Source of the DNA: Tenebrio molitor
Taxonomy: Eukaryota > Arthropoda > Insecta > Coleoptera > Tenebrionidae
Assembly (NCBI RefSeq): GCF_963966145.1
Contig: NC_091046.1
Coordinates: 10,788,001-10,852,000, forward strand
DNA length: 64,000 nt
Direction of reading: 5' to 3'
Below the pieces are notes generated by a model. That model saw only the letters and a program-made list of their open reading frames with translations. It did no database searches and had not been told where the DNA came from. How positions within the stretch are numbered: the first letter of the stretch is position 1; each line of letters starts with the position of its first letter. Position numbers and translations under genes: made by a program. Shown one piece after another: positions 11,540-23,224 of the stretch.

Positions 11540-11900
11540 GTCCTTGGCGTTACGAAAAAGACCCGGTCATCCTTGTTGTTCTTCAACTTTTCTTTTCATC
11601 AGGTAATTCCGTAACAAGAATTCGAGAGGAATCAGGTCCGGAGAATGTAATGGTCAATTAATTACAAATTTTGGTTAAACTATTCACTCACGAAAATTGG
11701 CCTTGAGAGATCCAACCGTGTGAACAGTAGCCTCATCTTGCTGAAACCACATCAATGCCTTATCTTCTACCTCAAAGCGTACAAAGTTTTCAATCACGCC
11801 CCCGACATTACCTCCAATGATCGTTCCTGTATTATAATTGTCATTTTCAAAGAAATGAAGCCCGATTATTTCCTTTGACGTAAGTTAGTCACTTACTTTT
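11540..11900 (-). pseudogene. IS630/mariner-type (DDE_3-like) transposase fragment
   Basis: The reverse strand carries one open stretch with IIGLHFFENDNYN, IIGGNVGG and WFQQDEATVHT (11717-11752, containing the likely second catalytic aspartate). It is followed, after a stop and a frame change, by LHSPDLIPLEF (11620-11650) and LLRNYLMKR. The order W-F-Q-Q-D-x-A-T-x-H-T then S-P-D-L-x-P-x-x-F matches DDE_3-type transposases often paired with DUF4817. There are several stops and at least one frameshift. No TIRs could be paired around it. Confidence 0.7.
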
Positions 11901-12152
11901 GCGTTCACTCAAGCGAGGAGCCATTGTTTTCGAGGGAACATTTCTGACACCAGCATAGATGGGGTATGCGCTTTGCATCAGAATAAACCACCCTTAATTT
12001 TCAAAATATTAAGATTTCGGTTCGTTATTGGGTTGTGAACAAATTTTCTTCTTTCTTACTTAGATTATCTGAAAGAAACATCAACCGCAGAATACGTTCC
12101 AAAAAAAGTTATCAAAATATTACATGCTTTCCAGATTCTTGAGTTACAAGCA

Positions 12153-13287
12153 TACAGGGTGTTATGTATAAATTTTAACAACAGTACAAATCGCCACAAA
12201 CAACGGTACCATTTTATTTATAATTTTTCTGAAAGCGATGTTTTTTTACATTTTGCAAACCTTTAATTTGACACTCCGCAGATGGAATAATGGTTAATTA
12301 AAACGTAGCAGACAGTAAATAGTATATTAAAAAACCAAGTTTCATAAGACTAGTCTTGAAGCACGAATTCAAGTTTAAAAAATGAGTGGCGTAGCCACGA
12401 GTTATTTAAATAATGAGTGCTTCAAGGTCTTATGAAACGATTTTTTTAACGCTATTTTTTTGAAATTTGCTCTTTTTATGCCGTTTTTAAACAATTTTTT
12501 TTAATTTAGTCGATTTAGGGATTTTTGTGGAGGTTGGCAATGTCTTTATTTTAAAAGTAAAAATTTGATCTAGTCGCCTTTTGTTTTATCCAAATTCTGT
12601 CAGATAATAATCAAGATAATCTTGCATGTACTAAATGTGAAGCTGGCATTATGTTCAACTAACCCCATTTTCGATTTTTGTCATTCTTGTCATCGTGACA
12701 GCGATAATCAAAATTAAAATTGGGAAAAGAAGCGTGCACCAGAGAGAAGTGCTACTACAAATCCGTTATGCTAGTGCGTCATGATCTGTAAGTTACGAAA
12801 AAGGCGAAGGAAACGCCAAACAGCTTGAAAACCTTCAGTTTGACAAACTGACACATCAGTCATAATGACAATAAATGGTCGCTTGCATTGACTTTTCTGA
12901 AATGTCAGAAATTTGCCGGCCTAAATTTATTGTCCGCCATAGTACATCCCCTAAAAATTGTGCTAAAAATACGGTCAAATTTTTCCACTGGACACTTCCT
13001 GTTCTTAACACATTTTCTAATTTAAACTGACATGCATGACAAGATAATTCCGCATCAAGCTTTGCCAACCAAAAATTTCGAAAAATGTTCCGTGAATCAC
13101 AGATGATGACGTGGCGTTCGTTAATACGAGTATGTCTATTAAAGAATGAAAATGGAGGCAAAATAATTTTGTGTTATAAAAACTTAAGACTTTTTCGTGT
13201 AAAAGCCAGTCGGTTGTTTATGATGTCATAACCATTATTTTGACGAGTTCTATTGATGGTTAAAGTGAACGTCCACAACACCCTGTA
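12153..13287. mobile_element. Possible decayed transposon, TACAGGGTGTT tips
   Basis: The left tip TACAGGGTGTTATG and the inverted right tip ending CAACACCCTGTA suggest a DNA transposon of about 1.1 kb. Similarity beyond ~14 bp is weak. Inside lie a hairpin repeat (12318-12458) and, on the reverse strand near 13000-13130, a possible HTH remnant with residues FKLENVLRTGSV, comparable to the TGS end of the DUF4817 fragment at 2684. The tips may instead belong to two different elements. Confidence 0.35.
12318..12458. repeat. Foldback hairpin repeat 3
   Basis: Arms pair TTTCATAAGAC with GTCTTATGAAA and CTTGAAGCAC with GTGCTTCAAG. The core is palindromic around GAGTGGCGTAGCCACGAG. The left flank is AATAGTATATTAAAAAA and the right TTTTTTAACGCTATT, giving a shared terminal motif with the other hairpins. 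Confidence 0.65.
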
Positions 13288-13508
13288 TATGCCATTAAAA
13301 CCTTAGTAATTGAATAATTTTTCGTAGTTTTCTACATTATTTGGCCTTCAAATTATTTTTGAGTCTATTTGAAAATTCTTATTTTTAATTAACTAACAAT
13401 GAAAATTATATATAGTTCTTTTTTAGCTTTGTTTGGTACATTTTCTTGTTCTAAAAGTCAGAATTTGATTGACATGATTTTTCGGTTCACCATGCGTCAT
13501 GATAACTA

Positions 13509-14918
13509 TACAGAGTGATCAACAAGAATCTAAATCAGAGCAAGCGTTGCAAATTATCGGTCACGTCGTAGCAAAATCATATGCACATAATCCGTGAAAA
13601 CATGGGCGTAGACAATTTATGGTCTCAAACGCTATTTAATAAAAAATGATACCTTATGAATTTTAGACGTTGGAATTATAATTGTTCATTTTATTATTAT
13701 TATAAGATAAGGGAAACAATTTATAAGATTAACAAGAGCAACATTTTACATTTGTAAGAGTAAGTAAATTATCATCTTTATTGCCAAACGCGACGCCACT
13801 GGTACGGAGATGCTTCGTTGAAATGTCACATTTCAAAATTCAAGGTTGTTGTTGTTGACAATTTAAGTGATTTAACCTAGAAAACAAATCTTCGATTTCG
13901 GCAAAGTTTACAGACGTTTATTGAAGTTGTAAGCAATAATTATCCCAGAATAAGTTGTAAAATGGGTTTTACCATTAAAGAGAAGGCATTTTTATTAGAT
14001 TATTTTCGAAAGAGGGTGAAACAAGAAAATGAAAACTGACTTTACTTTGTACCCCCTTACACCGAAGAATTTCAAGCCAGATGTCTGAACCTGATGGTAT
14101 TGGTTATCAACAAGTTTATCAATGTCTTAAAATTATAGTGCCTAATTTTAACACATCATAATCCATCATTAAGAAGAAGTCAGGTCAGTCCTTAGTTCAA
14201 ATTTTAGAAACGGTGCAAAATGTTCGACAAATTATCAAGGAACATCCCTCAACTTTCGTAAGGCGTTTAAGACAGCAAGTTAAATTGTGTTATGGCACTT
14301 ATCAGAAAATTTTTAAGAAGGATATTAATTTGTTTCCCTTTGTGTGTTGCAAGAAATAAAACCCACACATTACTTTAAACAAATTGACAGCTTCATAAGG
14401 GTTTTTGAAATTATGAGAGGCAAGTTTGATTCTGTCTGGACCACAATGGAGAACATTTTGAGCAGTTTTTGTGAAAACTTATTTTTTGACCTTGGAGTAA
14501 TTTAAATGTTTTAAACACTGCTAGAAAAATACGAGTAAGTTCTCAATTACCCAAAAATTAGAGAATAATAACTTTTACACTTACAGAAAACAACAAAACA
14601 AAGAATTGTGAAAAATAATTATTTTTAAAATTTTGTAACTCAAGATTGTGCCTTATGAAGGAATTTTGTGTAACTGTGTGTTTTTTCCTTAATCAATAAT
14701 AAATAATAATTAATTATAACTTGCTTTTAAATCTATTATTCATGAATTACAAAAAATTTATAAAGGCAATTAATAATAGATTTTTGAGAGGTAGGCAACC
14801 AACAAAACGAGTTGCACAGCAAGTAAATAAAAGCGGCTGATTCATGATGGAAATACGTTTCGATAAAACAAAAGATGAGGTAGCACTCTTGATTTGGTTT
14901 CTTGTTGATCACTCTGTA
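13509..14918 (+). mobile_element. DUF4817-type transposon, ~30 bp TIRs, decayed
   Basis: The left end TACAGAGTGATCAACAAGAA matches the inverse of the right end TTCTTGTTGATCACTCTGTA, with weaker matching further in. The element is about 1.4 kb and contains a forward-strand transposase remnant (13962-14360). The superfamily is assigned from that remnant (IS630/mariner-type). A TA is available at both tips. Confidence 0.75.
13962..14360 (+). pseudogene. Transposase N-terminal HTH remnant
   Basis: The start MGFTIKEKAFLLDYFRKR is followed after stops and frame changes by VRQIIKEHPSTFVRRLRQQV and then YGTYQKIFKKDINLFPF. The P-S-T-x-x-R-R-L-x-x-Q-V and K-K-D-x-x-L-F-P pattern is typical of the second HTH in DUF4817/DDE_3 transposases. 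No DDE catalytic region follows before the right TIR, so the 3' half is deleted or unrecognisable. Confidence 0.65.
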
Positions 14919-16420
14919 CAGTTAAAATATTCTTGCATTTTGGAAACTATCAATGATATTTTCGTCTTCATTCTGTATCTTGTCTTGCTTAAAATGCTTT
15001 GTATCATTATCATATGTATTAAAAAATATTTCTTATTTCTATGGAAACTGTTAAGGAAGCAACAAAGAATAATTCAGTTGAACATTGCTGATACGTCAAC
15101 ACAATATCGGTATTAAGAAATAATTGTTATATGCTTTTTTTACAGAAGAAAAACAGGATAAAACGTTCGTTATTGCAGATATAATCTATCAGTGGAAATT
15201 TAGTGGTCGGTTTAATTCTGTAAATAGCGCACTCGTGTCTTTTATAAATCGTCCGTCGGATGAAAGCTCCCGGGTACGTCCCTCGACTGTTCCGATTCCA
15301 TATTTGCGCTACACACAAAATACAAACATGAAATCAAGTTAGGGTGGTACTGTGTAAGAAAATTAGCGAGAAAACTCCGGAGATGAATGTTTATCTTGCC
15401 GATCTTGAATTTGAGAGGGAGCACAAGGAGGAAATGCAAATGCCACGAAATAACTTATGGGGCAGGATCAAAGGTGCCTAATATCATAAAATCTACATTA
15501 ATTCTGTCAAAGATGGAATATTAAGTTCTCTTTTTGCTTTCGTGATAACGACTCGACCCCCACTTAAACGAGCAGAATCGATGGTTTGCGTTATGTTTTG
15601 TACCAAATTACAGTCCCGAAACGAGACAAAGATGAATAATTCACATTTGAATCGGCGGCTTGTTCCAGCCGGCATTAGTATTAAATTATTATTTTGTTAC
15701 GCAACATCATTAATCATCCGGACAGCTCGTAGTGGAAGTTTAGCCGCGGTTGGCCGATATTAATTTGAAATAATTACTGGAACATCAATTGCGATTATGT
15801 TAGACTCATTTTAAAATACATAGATGCGAGTTCGGCGAACGCAGGACGTATATTGGCGCAATCTGGGCCTCAAAGGATTTCGCACGAAATGCACCACCGT
15901 CTTTCTATTTAAATGTATTTAAATGAGCACCTTTACAACCAATTTAGTCGAAGGGAATTGAAGAGAGAACACAAAAAACGGATGGGATTTCGCTGGATCA
16001 TTTACAGAGCGGACTAAGTTAGAGCGGCGCACGGGATTAAAAATCCTTTTCTCTATTAAGCCCTCGCTCTACTAATTAGCAGATAACATTGTCGTCTCTG
16101 AAAACAAATGCTGCGTTTGGGGGGAGACTTTTTGGGCAGTAAAATACCTACCTATTATTAAGTAGATTGGTCAACAGGCTTAAACCCATTTACAAACCAA
16201 CAAGAAAGAAAGAAGGAATAAAAATAAATTAACTACGAAGTAGAGAAAATTACTGCTTGACCCAAATAGTTCGTACTTCGTAGTTATGAGTAATCATCCC
16301 CAAAACGGCTGAAAATTAAGTATATTTTGGAACAAGTTTTGAAAAGTAATGTTTTACCTAACAAGTGTGCTTGACACAGTGAGTACTTAATAGCCATATG
16401 AGTTCCGTAAAATCACAGTT
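14919..16420. other. No gene recognised
   Basis: Short frames at 14844-15116, 15124-15342 and 15493-15763 overlap on both strands without motifs. The part at about 15780-16100 is visibly less AT-rich than its surroundings and could be conserved non-coding or exonic DNA, but no splice-bounded coding frame is evident. Confidence 0.35.
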
Positions 16421-16680
16421 TGCGATACTATTTATTCGCATTTTATGTGAACATGTAAAATATTTAGTTTGTCATTTATGTGGATCAATGAACGTTACTT
16501 TAGAATGTTTTGTAAACACTCCGTATCTAATCAACCTCTCCGAATGCTTGCTACAGAAATTCGCCGACTTGCTTCACCTTACTCGTTGCTGCTGAGCTTG
16601 CAAAGTGGTGCAATGATTTTTACTAAAATTGACGTTAAAGAAACACTCTAACAACTAGTGAAAATCCCATCAGAGCACGT
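16421..16680 (+). repeat. Dispersed repeat, copy 1
   Basis: This shares a diverged but alignable stretch with 55590-55850. Examples: ATCAATGAACG versus ATCAACGAACT, ACTTTAGAATG in both, ACAGAAATTCGCCGACTTG versus GCAGAAATTCTCCGACTTG, and CACTCTAAC in both. A weaker third copy may lie at 46364-46640. No coding motif and no obvious TIRs, so the class is unknown. Confidence 0.5.
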
Positions 16681-17103
16681 TCAGTAATTCTTTAATTAGG
16701 AGTGCCCAAGGGATACATACATAGATGTAAATTTTGAATTTTAAAATATCTAAAGATAAAGTTGTTTTTTCCTAGCCGTTTATTTCAGCGTTCAGAGCAA
16801 TAAATGATGAACCATCCTCGTAAAATCTTATAGAAAAATAAACTTTTCAGAAATCATTCTCCGTAAATTGTGACTATGTAATTTCATTGGTTGACGCTAA
16901 GATATTGAGTTGTTATAAAAGTCTAGTTATTTTTCAGAAAACACAATTTGTAAGCAAATTTTATGACACCTTGGAAAGGACGTTAAAATCTAACATTCCT
17001 TTATAAAAGTTTGATGTTCCGATTTCTTTTTATATCTTAAATTCTCCTTGAAAGCTTAATTCACCGAGATACTACACAAACTACACAAGTACGTCAGGAA
17101 GAT

Positions 17104-17270
17104 CAAGTAATAGTATATTACATTACGAGAGTAGTAAAGAACATTTTACGTACAGGTGGATGAATTACATACGAGCGACGAAGGAGCGAGTAATTTAAAC
17201 CCACGTGTACGTAATCTCGTTACTATTCGAGTAATGTACTATACTTTTTGTACGACCCGTACTAGACTTT
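17104..17270. repeat. Foldback hairpin repeat 4
   Basis: The left side AATAGTATATTACATTACGAG pairs imperfectly with the right side CGAGTAATGTACTATAC. The core holds GAGCGACGAAGGAGCGAG. The terminal AATAGTATATTA motif is explicit here. Confidence 0.6.
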
Positions 17271-17312
17271 TTCTACGATCGGAATGATCCCCACAAAATT
17301 TCTAAAAAAATA

Positions 17313-17522
17313 TTTTTCTACGACTTACAGATACAACAGAAATGTATTATTTTAGCAGATGGTTTCATTGTATTGGAATTGTTTTCTAAATATGCCAACA
17401 GTACATTCTCAGAAAAGGATTTTTTCTACGACCATTACTTAGAGATACATTATTTTAGCACATGATTTCATTGTATTGGAATTGTCTTTGAAATTTGCCA
17501 ACACTACATTCTCTGAAAAGGA
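17313..17522 (+). repeat. Two-copy tandem repeat, ~105 bp unit
   Basis: Units at 17313-17420 and 17421-17522 share TTTTTCTACGAC, ATTATTTTAGCA, TTTCATTGTATTGGAATTG, GCCAACA and ACATTCTC. They have diverged by small indels. A third, partial start (TTTTTCTACGA) occurs near 17267. Confidence 0.6.
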
Positions 17523-19583
17523 ATTTTAATGTTATTCCTTTGTTTCGAATTTATAAATGTTTGATAAACACTCGCGAAATTTCTTTGGCAGTAGATTGTT
17601 TGAGCATTTCCATTATTTGCTTGCGCTGAACATTTTACAGCTAAAATTGAGTTCACTTAGTTAAGAAGCAAATAAAATAGTTATAAGTGTTATTTTTTAT
17701 TAAATAACGATCGCGCTACGAGATGAAAATGTCAATTGAAAGAAGTCTAAACTGTCACTGAACGGCCGTTGCTTAGCAACAGTCATAGGTGCTGTCATCA
17801 TAATTTGGCTAAATCGTAAAATTCCCTAACAAGTAGTGGGCGGAGTTAATTTACTGTACAGTGTACACGTACATAAGGAAGCGTTTACTACAGGGGTTGT
17901 TGGTGCGATTTTCGCTATTTACATTAGCGGTCGTAAACATTTTTTTTTTAATTATTTGTAAAGAAACAAATTGACTGATTATACAGTATCATTATAAATT
18001 ATTGTAGTCGAAGCAAGCCATGCCCATGTTATGAAATTTTTGCCGCTTCACACAAACAGTGTGGCGACATTTTTCATATGAACTGTCAATAGCGTCGTAT
18101 CGTATCGGGTGTTAATTTAAATTTATCCTCAAAGTAGGCGTTGAAGAGTCGATTGTGAACGCACCACGGATTATAGATCACGGATCAGCTGTTTAACCTT
18201 AGTGAAGTTTTGATTATTTAGATAGTATTAATTTTTGGCAATATTCCTTTGAAAAAATCATTCTTAAGGTTTTTTGTAATTTTCCACCGTGGAATGATTT
18301 AACCAGTAGATTATGGTTAAAATAATTTTGTGTGAGTATTATTAAAAAATGTGCGTCTGCGAGAGATAAGATTATGGAACTTAACAAGCCAATTTTTCAA
18401 TTGTGTACACAGATGGAGATAACACAAATTTAGGGAGTTTTTCATTAAAATGCCGAACCTGCTGCCAACTCGAGCCAATTAAAAAACACATTAATTTCAA
18501 AAGAGCAAACCACAAAGTGTATTTTTCCAGATTTTTCGAACAGGCCCTATTATTTCTTCCCTGCACCTCTTGACGCCACCCAGTGACAACTTTATTTTAG
18601 TCGTAACATCATAACAAAGGAACCGCCGTGATACTCGTGTTTCCCGTACATTTGTATTCTAATGCACACCGAACAGCTGATTTTCCCCCTTGGCTCATTT
18701 CACCCATATTACAGTTTCGGGGGTTGTTTATTTGTAAAAGTTGTCGACTTGTCGTAATATAAGGCTTGTTTACGACGCGGAGTTTATTTGGAATAACACC
18801 GACATGTTTTATTATTTTACACCTTCAGTACCAACTCCCCAAATGATGATTATTTAAATTCTGGACAGAAACAACGGAATTTTTTTCAGAATCGTGCCCA
18901 CGCCTCATTTTTCGATTGTGCATGACGCAAGACAAGCTCCATTATGAAAAAAAAACCTAATTTATACTGGGCTCGTATCCTTTAAATTCCGACTTTTAAA
19001 ACTGTTGGGGGCAGTGGAGCGTGTTTGTTCTAGAACCGCAAGACTGGTCGTAGTTCACGCTTCCCTGCCACGCATTCGTCCCTCCTGAGGCTAGCCTAAT
19101 GGCTTCTGGCACAGCACCTCATAAAAACAACGCGAATGTACTCCTTGCTTATTATGACAGGACAAAATGAAATTTCTGGTTATTTGGTTAAATGCCGTAA
19201 AACACCCTTCTACGGCAGACAGCTAGACGAGAAACTCATAATCTATGATAGTTCTTTAAAGTTTGATTGAAACTGCAAGAGATTACATTCTCAATTAGCG
19301 CTCCGCGAACATCTCAAATGAGATGCAATTAACTGCAGCAGACGCAAAGTAAATCGCCGTATTTAGAACAGATCTTAAATAAGCTACTCATTTACAAAAT
19401 CCCCCAAACAAAATATAAATATTCCCAAATTTGTAATTTTGTGTTGGTGGTGGTGGTATAGATGAGATTTTTTAGAAAGGGCTTAACAGTAGCAGACGAA
19501 TAATGGGGAGCACACTGCATTTGTCAAAGATAAAAATTTATCGTTGCCTTGAAATAATTAAGAAATTGGGGTAAGATTAATTG
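17523..19583. other. No gene recognised apart from a MITE half
   Basis: Mixed AT-rich DNA. It holds the half MITE at 18105-18197 and a less AT-rich portion at about 18580-19150. The short frames have no motifs. Confidence 0.4.
18105..18197 (+). mobile_element. Half copy of the GAAGAGTCGATT MITE family
   Basis: Reads TCGGGTGTTAATTTAAATTT, TCCTCAAAGTAGGCGTTGAA, GAGTCGATTGTGAACGCA and ACGGATCAGCTGTTTAA, matching the left half of the full MITEs at 40781 and 45024. The inverted right half is missing. Confidence 0.8.
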
Positions 19584-19713
19584 TTACGTCCATCATATTC
19601 ACCTGATCTGGCTCCATCCATCTGATTTTCATTTTTTCAACAGTGTTTTTGGTCGAAAGAAACATGTTAAGGTAATTGCAGCTCGCAATATGTTAGCAAA
19701 AATGAATGAATAG
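19584..19713 (+). pseudogene. Mariner transposase C-terminal fragment
   Basis: The forward strand reads SYSPDLAPS, then after a one-base shift DFHFFNSVFGRKKHV and ending NMLAKMNE. Y-S-P-D-L-A-P-S-D-F-H-F-F is the signature around the third catalytic aspartate of mariner (DD34D) transposases. Nothing else of the gene was recovered upstream, and no TIRs were paired. Confidence 0.75.
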
Positions 19714-21075
19714 CGTTTCCGGTAAAATTAGGTATTTCATGAAAATATTATAAAAGGAAAATAAAAAAATGTAAAAGCGTTCGAAACTTAAAGGTCGTGT
19801 TGGTCTGTTAGGATCAGGATAAAATTTAGCAGTTTTAACTGGAAAAAATGTTCGCAACTTCACACTTAGCCCACATTCATCCATTAATCAAAAATTGTTG
19901 AAACGTGCACGCAAGCACTCTCACTGCTATTCCCTCAATTATCGTAACAAGAGGATGGCAATAAATTAGAGCAGACTTAATGGCAACAGTAGTCATGCCT
20001 AAAAGGTTTCTAGCATTACTAGCATTAGCACGTATTAACAGACACAAAGAGCTAATAAGTTCCACTGGAGAGTCCTTGTTGACGTTACACAGCCAAATTA
20101 GCGGAACCGAAAGTTTTGGATTTAATGAAAATTTAAACGATACGATTGTCTTCGTTATTGGGTTTAGATTTTCGTAATTAATTAAAGCGGAGTCGGCAAA
20201 AATTTGAGATAAAGTGGCAAAAAGACTCAGTTCGAGAAGAAAGAAGTTGTGTAATCCGCTTCCTTGAATGCTTCGGCAATTTAGCCGTAATGGGGCAGAT
20301 TAGTTATTCATAGTCGATGGTTAATGCATAAACAGTGACAAGAAGTTTATGAATTAAGCGCGGAAGTGGATACACATTTGCAGACATAAATATTTTTAGG
20401 AAATTACCCGGAGCTGACACAATGAGAACTGCAGAAACCGGAATAAAGAATCGAAAGAGCAGCCTCAATTTGTCTTGAATGGTTCGAGGATGTGTAACAT
20501 TATGTTGCGATTCTTTTTGTACAAAGCTCTTTAAATAATGATTTACTGGGAAATTATCCGGAAATATATCCATATTTCAAACAAGATAATTATAAATCAT
20601 TCAGCTTACTCCGAACAAAACACGTTATTTCGGTAAACCAAAAAAAGGGAATAAAAACAAATTTGACAGGAGCAAATGTAAAATATTTGCAGGCAAGTGC
20701 AAAACTTTAAGTGAACCATAAAACATTCAAAATCAGCTAATCACATGAAAAAACTTGCTAAAGCCTACAAAAAAGGGGTTGCTAAATCGAATGATGTATT
20801 GCATGAAGTGAAACCCCAAAGGCGAGGGAATGTTTTTTTAAAGAATAAATTTTTTTGTTTCGGTGCTTATTTAGATATTGATTTTGTATATGGTAATTAT
20901 TCTCCCACAAAAACTTTAGAAAGGTACAGACAGATTATCCCTGTAATCATTAAAATATTTGAATAATGTATGCGAATTAAGAAATTAGTGATTGTGTCGT
21001 TTCTGCATTTAAACGTCTCTTAAAAGACGATTACATGATCCGCGACCTTTATTTCGCTCATAAATAATGTTTTTG
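19714..21075. other. No gene recognised
   Basis: Short overlapping frames only (19877-20065, 20304-20573, 20745-20966). No motifs, TIRs or tandem repeats seen. Confidence 0.4.
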
Positions 21076-21249
21076 AGGCCCGGTTGCATAAAGCGATGTC
21101 AAGTCCTTGTTAAACTTAACATAATGTCAAGCGATCTGATTGGAGGATATTTAACATTTTATTTAAATCAGCCAATCAAATGGGCGGATTTCCGACTTGA
21201 CGCGTTGTTAGCTGACATGATGTTAACTGAGCTTTATACAACCGGGCCT
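21076..21249. mobile_element. MITE with GGCCCGGTT tips
   Basis: The left end GGCCCGGTTGCATAAAGC and the right end GCTTTATACAACCGGGCC are inverted copies; inner segments also pair (GTTAAACTTAACATAATGTC and GACATGATGTTAACT). About 173 bp, non-coding. Same tip class as 39890, 41083 and 61582. Confidence 0.8.
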
Positions 21250-22744
21250 AAATGTATTTATTTAGGAAAAATTCGTATCAAAATATAGAGTGAGCGCCAA
21301 AAATTTGGCAAAATGGAAATATTTTCCTCCTCGGGCAGGTTAATTGGTTTTTTTTAAATATACATTTTCCAATAATTTTGATTTTTTCAACGCTTTCCGT
21401 TTCCGCGCAATAATGTAATTCACAGTTTTTTTAAATCGCCATTCCCATTTTTTTTACAGATTTGAATACACTATTAAATTCTGATTTATGGCGATGTACG
21501 ATTTATGACCTTTGGATTGGTTCATAAGATATCGATTTTTAAAAATGAAAACAGAATGGTAGGGAAATATCAGTTTAACATCAGAAAGAACTCACCTGAA
21601 TTTCAATGTCAGTATAGCTAAAATAATTTTGAAATCAATAAACTCATACAACAAATCAAAAGAAAATCTAAAATGCACATTTTTGTAAACTCATCTTCTA
21701 TCAACAAACAAAAACTATTTAAATTTATTTTCTTCTTGGCAGTACGCTTATCATTTTCAGAGAATTTCAGAATTCTAAATTAAGCACCGGAGTTTCAAAA
21801 ATGTGCATTTTGGACGATCTTTTAATCTGTTTTTATATAGTTTTTTGATTCCACATTTACTTTGGTGATACTGAAATATTGTAATTTAGCCATGTATTAT
21901 TTCTTTATTGAAGAATTTATTTTTTGTAGAAATTTCGCAATAAACTTGAAATTTCACTGCCATCCTGTTTTCACTTTTTCAAATAAATATGTCAGAAACT
22001 CCGAAGCTCCAAATGTTACACATTATATCGAGTGTTCAATTGAAAAGTTCATTAAGTATAGTGATGTCAACAAGAAATTGCTCCATAGGCTTCGAACTTT
22101 TAGGGAAATTACATTTTTCATGTTTTATGTAACTAGAAGTTACATAAAATTTTGAATGCCTAATATTGGTTACTATTAATTGAGAGAATCTTTGCGCAAG
22201 TCCAACTAGAAATATCCCCAGAAACCAAAACTGATTCTGAAACGAAAAAACATCAGTTAGCGAGCAATTAGCCATTTGCAACTGTTACAACGAATTCGCT
22301 GCCCTACGTTTTTGATATGGTTACGATGATATCTTTTGTTTGTCACCAGAAACCACATAGCCGCCAACATAACCAAATTTATGGCAACCAAGTAACCAAT
22401 ATCTCTAAATCCTAGGGAGTAATTGTTGACATTACTATAGTTTTTGAATTTTACACAACATTGTGAAGTATGTCTTAGATTCTTAGAAGATCAATGACAA
22501 AAGTTAGGTTAGGACCACTTTAAGAAGTGATAATTTTGACAAAATTTATTTTATATGTAATGTAATAATAATAAAATCTGGTTTACAAAACGCCATTTCT
22601 CCAATTTGAATGTTGAAAATTTTGAAAGAGTGAAAATAAATCGCTATTAATTCGATTGACATGGATAAACGCCATCTATTCACAAAGGGTACACAAATCA
22701 GGCATAAAGTTCGTTTCAAAAAATATTATACAAACTTCGATGCA
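21250..22744. other. No gene recognised
   Basis: AT-rich DNA. GTAACTAGAAGTTAC (22128-22142) is a small local palindrome. No coding motif in the short frames. Confidence 0.4.
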
Positions 22745-22815
22745 CATTCGCGCAAATGAAGCACTCGCTCCTTCGTCGCTCGTGCCTCAAATAATGCGCT
22801 TATGCGCGAGAAAAA
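22745..22815. repeat. Foldback hairpin, short
   Basis: GCGCAAATGAAGCACTCGC pairs with the following GCTCGTGCCTCAAATAATGC around TCCTTCGTC. It has the CTCG/CGAG-rich core typical of the other hairpins, but no clear AATAGT tip. Confidence 0.4.
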
Positions 22816-23108
22816 TGTCTTCTCGGACTCGGTTCGTCAATAAATTTCTTTTAAAATGATTCCATAGAGGATTCGACCCACTTAAATTTTTTTAATTCCC
22901 TCCCGTCTTGCGTCATCATTAGGTAGAATGGAAAATTGTAATTTATGTTAAAGGATGACTATTTAGAAATACAAATCGATCTGTACTGTACTTTTTTCTA
23001 ACTGTCCATTTGTAAAAGAGTAAATTATTTACTAATTCATTTAATTTTAATTAATTCGGATGAAAAAGAACTCACAGAGAGTCCTTTTCGGTATCATAAT
23101 AATTATTT

Positions 23109-23224
23109 GTATCACAAGGCCAGAAACTGCACGTTTGCGAGCATGAGTGCGGTTTGCAGTACGAGTCGTTAGACGAGTATTGTAAGTACGAATGCTCGCA
23201 AAACGGTTTCTGGACGTGTGATAC
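23109..23224. repeat. Foldback hairpin repeat 6
   Basis: The left arm GTATCACAAGGCCAGAAACT pairs imperfectly with GTTTCTGGACGTGTGATAC on the right. Inner TTTGCGAGCAT pairs with ATGCTCGCAAA. The core includes ACGAGTCGTTAGACGAGT. The left flank ATTATTTGTATCAC matches the tip of the hairpin at 53998-54135 (TTATTTGTATCACAAGG). Confidence 0.65.
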
